This document shows, piece by piece, positions 1 to 64,000 of a stretch of 64,000 nucleotides of DNA (positions within the stretch are counted from its first letter, which is position 1; each line of letters starts with the position of its first letter). Below the pieces are notes generated by a model. The model was not told the DNA's origin. It saw only the letters and a list, made by a program, of their open reading frames with translations, and searched no databases. The DNA lies in contig NW_004775931.1 of NCBI RefSeq assembly GCF_000247815.1, positions 124,933 through 188,932 of the forward strand, written 5' to 3'. Both the position numbers and the translations under genes were made by a program. This DNA comes from Ficedula albicollis. Its lineage: Eukaryota; Chordata; Aves; Passeriformes; Muscicapidae.

Positions 1-29798
<29,798 letters not shown>

Positions 29799-29870
29799 CA
29801 TCCATCCATCCATCCATCCATCCATCCATCCATCCATCCATCCATCCATCCATCCATCCATCCATCCATC
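29799..29870. repeat. (CATC)n microsatellite
   Basis: About 18 uninterrupted copies of CATC. It is adjacent to a G block, so the array may be longer in the genome. Confidence 0.97.
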
Positions 29871-30033
29871 CCGCAGGTCCCTGCCGGCTCTGCACCAGGA
29901 GGAAAGCGTGCAGGTATCGGGAGTTTCACTCATTCTCATCTCCTCAGGGCTGCAGGGAGCCCACAGAGATCCAACACTGGCTGCCTGCCTGCCTGTCTCA
30001 GGATAAAGAAACCATAAATCAGAACCAGGCAGC

Positions 30034-30145
30034 CCCTGGCTGATGGTTCACACTGCCTTTGAGGGGAGAGGGTCACTCAGGATTTTTGTTCTGGCTGATG
30101 GTTCACGCTGCCTTTGAGGGGAGAGGGTAACTCAGGATTTTTGTT
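30034..30145. repeat. 55-bp tandem duplication
   Basis: Two copies of CTGGCTGATGGTTCACRCTG plus CCTTTGAGGGGAGAGGGT and CTCAGGATTTTTGTT, with two base differences. Confidence 0.88.
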
Positions 30146-30333
30146 GGGGTGGTTGCTCGCTTGCTTGCTTTTCTCATTGGTTTTAGCCCAGGAATTTTAC
30201 TGCAGAAGTCTAAAAGGTGATTTGGAGGGCAGAGCCAATGGAAAGGGCTTTGCCCTCACTGCAGTCACCCAGGCTCTGCAGTGAGGGCACCGAATCTCCC
30301 TTCTCCTCACTGCTGGTTTTGCTCTGGTCACCT

Positions 30334-30741
<408 letters not shown>

Positions 30742-33240
30742 CTACCTCCTGCCCACCAGCCCCTCCCCACCACCCACCCACTCGCACGTGGCTCTGTAAA
30801 TACCTTCAGTGGGATTCACGGTTCAGATGCATGAAGCAGTGTCTGTGTAACAGAAAGCAGAACTGAGGGTTCCCGTGCCCCAGGCCCCGCTCTGCCCCAG
30901 CTCTGCCTCCCAGCCTGCCCCAGCCCAAGCGTTCTGCTGTGGGTCCCAGGGAACCAGCAGAGCTGTGCTGGCTCACAGCTGAGCCTGCTCTCCAACAAAC
31001 CTCTGCACGACAGATTTTGGCTTTCATACTGAGTTTTCATTGCTGGTTGATCCATCAGCAGCTTCCAGCCCAGCTGCAGGCACTGGCCACCCGCTCTCCT
31101 GACAGGAGGGGCTGTGCTCCCCCCAAAACTGCCCTGAAATCCATCCTTGGTCACTGCACACAAACCCAGGGAAGGAACTCCACTGGGACATGGAGACTCC
31201 CTGGCACAGCCTCAGAGAAGGGCACTTTTTCCTAAAACTACGCAAAGGGAGTGGATAAAACAAACTACACCACAGCCCCTGGACCTTCCCTCCTGCAGAC
31301 TTTGTGGAGCAGGAAAGCTGGCTCTGCCTGGGGGGATTTTCAGTGGCACAGCAACCTCCAAGGCACAGATCTGTTCTCACTCTGTGCTCTGTCAATGTTC
31401 AGCTCCTGCAGGAACACCCTGACAAGCTGAAAGCACGCTCTGTGCCCAGGTATGAAAGGTGGCAGCAGCTGCAAGAACGGGGCTGAGTCCAGCTCAGCGT
31501 CAGCTGAATGCCAGAGACAGCTCTGGGGAGAGGAGCTGGTTCTGTGCTCAGGACCCCTGTCGTCCCCTAACCTGAAAGCAGCTGGCTCTGTCACTGAGAC
31601 ACATCCACATACCCCAGCAGCCTCAGAAGTGAACAGGATTGCACCCAGTCCATCAGCCCCCTCTCCCTCTGGGAACTAGCACTGCAAACACTGGCTCCAA
31701 AACGTTTTAGTTGGAAACTCCAGAGCAGCCTGGGACTGTGTGAAATCACACATTTGTCATTCTTAGGAGCTTTATTCACTGCCCAACAGTCATTGCAGTT
31801 AATTTGTGAAATGGCATGCTTGAAGTGCAATCACAGCTCAAGCCTTTTCGGGTTTTTTGTCACAAACTTCAGTATCTGTCCCATTTAAAAAGCAACACTT
31901 CCAAATAGTCATGAAGGCAGTGTTTAGAACCCCAAACTGTCCATGAAGTGATGGGGACTCGCCAGCAGAGCCCGTGGGAGCTGCACAGGCTGATCCCTCT
32001 GTGTGTGGGGAGCAGCACACAAGGGACCCCCAGGGCCAGGCTGAGGACTGTAAGGTGATGGAAAGGGGGAAAAGATCTATTTACACCAAAGTTACAGCCA
32101 AAAGAGATCTTGGAGAAGGAGTCAACAGAAGTTCCCTGATCCTTTCCATGAACATGACCAAGCAGGGAGTTCCATTGTCTCCTTTCTGCATCCAGCCCAG
32201 GAAATGCTCCAATCAAACATTACAGCCAGGTCACTACCACTGAGAAATATCAATTGCTATTTTTACACATATATCTTAGAAACAGTAGGATGTATAACCT
32301 TTGCTTAGTTGGTGATGGGTAGGAGGAATAAATCAAAAGTTTAGTTGATTGTTCAGAGACACTTGGACAAATTCAGGGATGCTGAATATTTTTCCATGAA
32401 GTGAAGTTCATTTTTTTTAAAGGGTTTTTCAATTTAAGGTACTATTTGGGAAAAAAGTCAATAAACAAGAAGACATTCGTTTCCTGTTTTGTATTAATCC
32501 TCAAGCTATTTATTTTGTATTTCTGTAAAAAAAAAAAAAAAAAGAAATGGTTTAAAGACATTTTAAGTTTTCAGAAGTTTATTCTAAATCTAAGTTTGTA
32601 GCACTAATGCTTAGCTGTGTAGCCTGTAGATAATTAAATTAATTGGGGCTGAATGAATGACAGCCCCTCCTGCACTGGAAGCACTGGGAGGGCACTGGGG
32701 CCTCAGGAAAGCTTTGGCACTCACCATGTGAGACACCAGCCCATGGGAGCTGCTGTGGCACCATTAAAACTTTTGCATGAAAAAGCCCAAGTATGTTTAT
32801 TTTCACTTTATTTCAGGTTTTGCCTGTTGGGAACAGATGGCAAGGGGAGGGGGGTACCCGACTCTGGGTATGAAGTGGAATGCAAAGTCTGAATAGCTGG
32901 GCAGGAACAAACAATGCTGAGACCTCAGACATGAAGGTGGCAGAAGGGCTGTGAGGCAGCCCAGGTGACAACAGCACGTCCTTGCCTTGTGTCACAGCAG
33001 TTCCCAGCTGCCAGGCAGCACCAGGCTGCCCAGTTCAAGCCTGCAGCTGAGCTGGATGCAGCTGAGAGGCAGCACAGCTCCCTGGAGGAAGGAGTGGAAT
33101 TCCAAGCATGGCATTCACAGTTGTTGCTAAAGACCCTGCCCACAGCTGGAAGAAGGAGTGGAATTCCAAGCATGGCATTCACAGTTGTTGCTAAAGACCC
33201 TGCCCACAGCTGGAAAGGAAGGGGCTCCAGGGGAACTGTT
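30742..33240. other. Region between SH3RF2 and LARS1 with no supported gene
   Basis: 30742-31700 is GC-moderate with short ORFs that match nothing I recognise; it could be SH3RF2 3'UTR. 32230-32650 is AT-rich with AATAAA at about 32326 and 32460 on the + strand and an A run at 32527-32544, compatible with a 3' end for a + strand transcript, but no coding exon supports that. In human the small gene PLAC8L1 lies in this interval; I see no reading frame with its cysteine-rich signature. Confidence 0.6.
33087..33212. repeat. 64-bp tandem duplication near LARS1 3' end
   Basis: Two copies of GGAGTGGAATTCCAAGCATG plus GCATTCACAGTTGTTGCTAA and AGACCCTGCCCACAGCTGG, essentially identical. Confidence 0.9.
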
Positions 33241-33278
33241 TCTTTTTAAGAGAAGCCAAAGCACCAGAGGAAAATAAT

Positions 33279-33284
33279 TTTATT
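33279..33284 (-). terminator. LARS1: LARS1 polyadenylation signal AATAAA
   Basis: TTTATT on the + strand is AATAAA on the minus strand, about 145 bases past the LARS1 stop codon. It is the first canonical signal downstream, giving a short 3'UTR. Confidence 0.7.
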
Positions 33285-33427
33285 AAATCTCTGTTTAAAA
33301 GAGCAGGGGAAACACACATGTGAACTCAGGCTGGTTTGGATGGGCTGGTTTTTTTTTACAGAACAAATTTTCCCCTTTGTTTAATACAGATGTTCCAAGT
33401 CCCTCCAGGAGCCCTGTCAGTGGCAGC

Positions 33428-59862
<26,435 letters not shown>

Positions 59863-60202
59863 ATTGCCGCGCCTGACGGGGCCGCGCGGGCCGTGCCAAC
59901 GCGGCACCCGCGGGGGAGCCCGGGCCGTACCAAGGCAGCGGGCGGGGGGACACCGGGCCCTGCTTAGCGGGAAGGGAAGGGAGAGAAGGAGCGCGGGAGG
60001 GAGAGGGGACGGAGCGATGGCTGCGGCCGCTTGTCTCGGCGGGGGACGGGGAAACGAGCCCCCTGTGCCCATCCGGGCTGCGCGCCCGCCGGCACGCTGG
60101 CCCTTTAAGAGCGCCCCCCCAAGATGTCGCCGCGGGTTCATGTGCTCGCTCTACCGAACTTGCTGGTTCTCCCTGACCCTGGGCTCGGGCTGTGCGCGGC
60201 CG

Positions 60203-60622
<420 letters not shown>

Positions 60623-60801
60623 CGGGGCACGGCGCTGCCCGCGCCGGGCCCGGCCCAGGCGTTAGGGCCCTGCTCCGGTCCGGCCCGGCGCGCCCGGAGT
60701 GCGGGACTGCCCGGCCCGGGGTGCCGGGGCCCTCAGTGCTGCAGCGGGCAGCGCAGCTGGACAGGGGCTGGAGCACAGGGAGGATGAGCAGCAGCTGGGG
60801 G

Positions 60802-61140
60802 GGGTTCAGCCTGGAGAAAAGGAGGCGCAGGGGGAGTTTCTGGCTGTGCACAACTCCCTGACAGGAGGGGACAGCCGGGGGGTCGGGCTCTGGGAACAGG
60901 AACAGGGACAGGAGGAGAGGGAACGGCCTCAGGCTGGGCCAGGGGAGCTCAGGGGGGACAGCAGCAGGGGGAGGAGAGGGAACGGCTCCGGGTGGCCAGG
61001 GGAGATCAGGGTGGACAGCGGAAGAATTGCTTAATGGAAAAGGTGCTCGGGCCTTGACAGGGAGGTTTGGAGTCTCACACCTGGAGGTGCCCAAGGAAGG
61101 GCTCACGTGGCGCTCAGTGCTCTGGGCTGGGTGACAAGGT
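60802..61140 (+). mobile_element. CR1 LINE 3' fragment
   Basis: Reads TTCAGCCTGGAGAAAAGGAG, then CAACTCCCTGACAGGAGGGG, GGTCGGGCTCTGGGAACAGG, GAGAGGGAACGGCCTCAGGC and CTGGAGGTGCCCAAGGAAGG. This order matches the 3' part of avian CR1 (LINE) consensus, diverged and with an internal partial repeat of the GAGAGGGAACGGC segment. It is 5'-truncated, non-functional, and lies in RBM27 intron 1. Confidence 0.85.
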
Positions 61141-61305
61141 GACATCAGGCATAGATTGAGTTTGAGGGTCTGGGAACTCTTTTCCAAGCTTTGTGGTTCT
61201 GTGTGCTCCCAACTGCTGCCCCAGCTGTGCTGTCGACTTCAGTCCCAGCTCTGTCACCTCGGAGCAGAGCCAGGAGCTGAGAAAACCAGGAATAGCGCTG
61301 AAAAT

Positions 61306-61420
61306 GGGGAACTCTGCCCTTCCATCCTGCTGAGCGTACAGTGGCAGTGGGACTGGGGTGGATGAAACTGGGGGAACTCTGCCCTTCCATCCTGCTGAGC
61401 GTACAGTGGCAGTGGGACGG
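61306..61420. repeat. 65-bp tandem duplication in RBM27 intron 1
   Basis: Two copies of GGGGAACTCTGCCCTTCCAT plus CCTGCTGAGCGTACAGTGGC and AGTGGGAC, starting at 61306 and 61371. Confidence 0.88.
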
Positions 61421-63149
61421 GGATGCAGTCAGCATAGGTCCAGGTCACATCGTGCATTTTTGGGTTCTGATAACTCATCCTGGCAGCAGAGTGGTGCTGG
61501 GTTTGTGCTGGTGCCCAGCTCTGGTCACCACAGCTGCTGGTGCTGCAGGCACAGCAGGGCTGGCAGGTCTCACGGGGGCAGCTGCTGCTGAGTGCCTGGC
61601 CAGGCTGAGCTCTCCTGTGAAACACAGCCAGGGCCTGGGAGAAGAGTTTTTAGTAGCCCTTAGGTCTGCTCAGTTGCCATCATTAAGTATTGGGCTTTTG
61701 GCAGTTCTTCACTATTTTCTTTTCCCCTTGTTACAATTGTGTTTCTTTGGTTTTTGGTCAAACCCTGCTGAAAATCTCTAGACTGGAGCATGACTCCTGC
61801 TCCTGCACTTTCCCTGCCAGCTCCAGTCAGTGTCCAGCATTCCACAGCTGCCCTGTGGAATGAGAGGCAGGAAATCAAGGAATTGGGCAGGGACTCTGTA
61901 GTGGCACTAGAGTGACAGCACAGACTGGCTTACCTGGAGGAGTGCACTCACCTGTGTGCTCCTGTACTCTGGGATGGGATGGGGTGCTTGGGAGGGACTG
62001 GCATCTGGAGGAAGGAAAGGTGATGGTTGTGAAGTGAGGGATTGTCTCCTCTGTTTGAAAGATTTATGGTCAGTGGGTGAGGGCCCCAGCACATCACACA
62101 CAGTGTATGCATCACAACCAGGTTATTTCTGTGTGTGTGTAAGAATTGTAAAATCTGTCAATTTGTGGTTACTTTGTTCTTAATTGCTCCATTTACCCTG
62201 GCTTTCAGTGGAGGTTGGATGTTGTTGGAGGCTATATGAGCCTGAGCTGCTTGATTGCTGCTCATTGAGGATTTTTATTTCCAACACCTGTTGCCCTGTG
62301 CTTGGCTTTTTGCCTTTTGCTTGTTTTCTGGATCTTTTTCTTTCTTGAGATTATCTTAAGGTATATATAATCCAGATTTTTTCTTTATATTTCCAGAGTT
62401 ACTGTTCTCAGAAAATACACAACAATCTCTTTAAATGTTAATTAAAAAAAACCCAAAAAACAAACTTATCAATCTTGTTTTCTGTCCCCAGCTGGTATCT
62501 GGCATCTGCACCCTCTGAGAGGCCAAACGAGAAGGTGTCCCTTAGTCACAGTTACTCTGTTTCATACCTGGGGTGTTCCTAGCAGCTCAATAATGACATC
62601 TAGAGCAACATCCAGTTTAAAGATTAATGGTGAAGTGTCACTGCACAGAGTTGGTGTCTTTGGTCTTTGTGGAGCCAGACACGGGTGAGGGAGCGTGAGG
62701 AGAGAAGCTGGGTCAGTAATTGCTCCCCTTTAGGTGTTCTACCAGCATTGAAAGGTTACTGTCAAATATGACATGGAAGTACCCTTGAGAAGGAAACCCC
62801 AGCACGTCAGGACAGCCACTGAAGCTGTGCAGAACATGTCTGTGTGACCTCTGTGATGTTTTCTGCACTCCTTTATAACAATATTTTATTTTTTAAGTGC
62901 AGTTTAATCCTTCTCAGTCCTTGTGCAGTGCCTTCCCTGGCCCCACGGCGCTCTGTGTGCCTGTGGAGCCGTGAGAGGTGTGCCTGCTGGGCCGGGAGGA
63001 GGTTCAGCACCAGGGGCTCTGTCTGGCCAAAAGAGAGGTGCTTTTCCCTCAGCAGAGCAGAGAAGGGGCCCCTTTGTCAGGTGCACTTGAGGGGTTCACA
63101 GGCAATTAAAATACTGGGCTGTGGTTGCAGAGAGCCCTTTGCTGGCTCT

Positions 63150-63340
63150 GTGCAGCCATGCACCTGTGCAGCAGCTGTGCAGCAGTACAGCCGTGTAGCC
63201 ATGCACCTGTGCAGCAGCCATGGAGCCACGCAGCCATGCACCTGTGCAGTGGTGCAGCAGCCATGCACCTGTGCAGTGGTGCGGCAGCCATGCAGCTGTG
63301 CAGCAGCGATGCAGCCGTGCTGGTGCTGGGTGTGAGCTCA
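63150..63340. repeat. Irregular CAGCCATGCACCTGTG repeat
   Basis: Eight or so imperfect copies of a 20-25 bp unit based on GCAGCCATGCACCTGTGCAG, containing overlapping palindrome-like TGCA motifs. It ends about 100 bp before RBM27 exon 2. Confidence 0.8.
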
Positions 63341-63451
63341 GCAGCCCAGGGGTGTTGCAGGAGCTCTGGGGCTGTGCAGTGGCCATGCCCCAGGTGACAT
63401 CCTGCAGCAGCCCAGCACAGCTCGCTCACTCTCTCTCTCTCCCCCCCCCAG

Positions 63452-63570
63452 ATGTGATGCAGACCCCTCCGCCTTGGCCAACTACGTGGTGGCGTTAGTG
63501 AAGAAGGACAAGCCCGAGAAGGAGCTGAAAGCTTTCTGTGCTGACCAGCTGGATGTCTTCCTGCAGAAAG
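63452..63570 (+). CDS. RBM27: RBM27 exon 2
   Basis: 119 nt after the acceptor CTCTCTCTCCCCCCCCCAG (63433-63451); donor GTGTGG at 63571. One base completes an Ile codon, then CDADPSALANYVVALVKKDK, PEKELKAFCADQLDVFLQK and one base follow. This is the PWI-like N-terminal domain of the RBM26/RBM27 pair. ALANYVVALVKKDKPEKE is the RBM27 form; RBM26 has ALAKYVLALVKKDKSEKE. RBM27 also neighbours LARS1 in mammals. RBM26/27 act in nuclear RNA surveillance with the PAXT/exosome connection. The rest of the gene lies beyond the window. Confidence 0.94.
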
Positions 63571-64000
63571 GTGTGGTGGCCACAGCTGGGTGGGGGAGGA
63601 GGGAGGGACATGCACCATTGCCGCCTTCAAAATCTTTCTAGCCATGGATATTTCCTACAGAGTTTGGAGGAATGAAGATCTTGTGATTAAAAAAGTAATA
63701 ATAGTAAGATGAAGTCGTGTAACTTGGACTTCTCGCAGTGGGTGGAAGGAAATGTTCTTAAATAAAAGCAGTTTAATTTCAAGTGTCAGCCGTGTTGCCA
63801 GAAGCTTCTCTGACAGTAGTTTGGTGACTTTTGAAAACCTGGTCTGTGTTAATCCTTCAGACTGCTGGGAGCTTCACATGTGGCAGTTTGCTTCATAGTT
63901 AAGGGTTTAAACACCTGAAAGTCTGACACTCACTGGGAGGGTTATTGTTCGTTGCTTGTGATGTTGAACTGCTGATGGGGGTGTTGGGAATTATTTACTC
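63571..64000 (+). other. RBM27: RBM27 intron 2, start
   Basis: Non-coding sequence after the RBM27 exon 2 donor, running off the window end. No features seen. Confidence 0.8.

Larger units (their letters stand above)
60623..63451 (+). other. RBM27: RBM27 intron 1
   Basis: GC-rich at its start, then AT-richer. It contains the CR1 fragment, a 65-bp duplication and the CAGCCATGCACCTGTG repeats. No exon is recognisable in it. 61440-63100 is otherwise plain. Confidence 0.7.

Noticed and set aside
29877..29913. Possible 37-nt SH3RF2 exon between CCCGCAG and GTATCG
   Set aside because: Boundaries look like splice sites but the short peptide does not match the family convincingly and the phase cannot be tested next to a G block.
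30742..30798. Possible C-terminal SH3RF2 peptide YLLPTSPSPPPTHSHVAL followed by a stop
   Set aside because: Pro/Ser similarity to the human C-terminal region is too weak, and the frame comes out of a G block.
31024..32216. Minus-strand ORFs of 84-123 codons between SH3RF2 and LARS1, tested as PLAC8L1
   Set aside because: None has the cysteine-rich PLAC8 motif or conserved splice sites; they look like chance ORFs.

Overview
This window is vertebrate nuclear DNA, almost certainly from a bird. It holds spliced genes with GT-AG introns, CR1-type LINE remnants (clearest at 60.8-61.1 kb and 24.05 kb), many GC-rich minisatellites, and the gene order SH3RF2 (+), LARS1 (-), RBM27 (+), which matches human 5q32 as I know it. 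The species cannot be named from this sequence.

Layout. 1-423 is a pure G block. 424-768 is the GC-rich 5' flank or 5'UTR of SH3RF2. 769-28944 holds the SH3RF2 exons I can recover: RING, first SH3, part of a degenerate second SH3, linker, third SH3 and two truncated C-terminal exons. They are separated by introns full of minisatellites and G blocks. 28945-33240 contains repeats, two more G blocks and an AT-rich stretch with no gene I can support; the 3' end of SH3RF2 is not visible. 33279-59862 is LARS1 on the minus strand. All 32 coding exons are present and join into an uninterrupted reading frame of 1177 codons plus stop, with the class I signature motifs HLGH and KMSKS. 59863-60207 is a CpG-rich divergent promoter. 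60208-60622 is a G block where exon 1 of RBM27 should lie. 63452-63570 is RBM27 exon 2.

The dominant oddity is 13 uninterrupted runs of G (48 to 2072 bases, about 10.5 kb, roughly 16% of the window), always G and never C on this strand. At least six of them sit inside a minisatellite whose unit continues on both sides. Two cut through SH3RF2 exons and one replaces the start of RBM27. The best reading is that these are assembly gaps or low-quality patches written as G, not biological sequence. Every glycine- or proline-homopolymer ORF over them is an artefact.

The three genes are independent housekeeping or regulatory genes: a POSH-family RING/SH3 scaffold, cytoplasmic leucyl-tRNA synthetase, and an RNA-binding protein. 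LARS1 and RBM27 probably share a bidirectional promoter; SH3RF2 and LARS1 converge tail to tail. I found no prokaryotic system, CRISPR array, intact mobile element or virus. The most interesting real biology is in the minisatellites: an 80-bp array in LARS1 intron 24 that duplicates the 3' splice site of exon 25 about twenty times, a 58-bp splice-site-like array in SH3RF2 intron 2, a decamer array open in all frames, and repeat expansion inside the coding exon for the second SH3 domain of SH3RF2.
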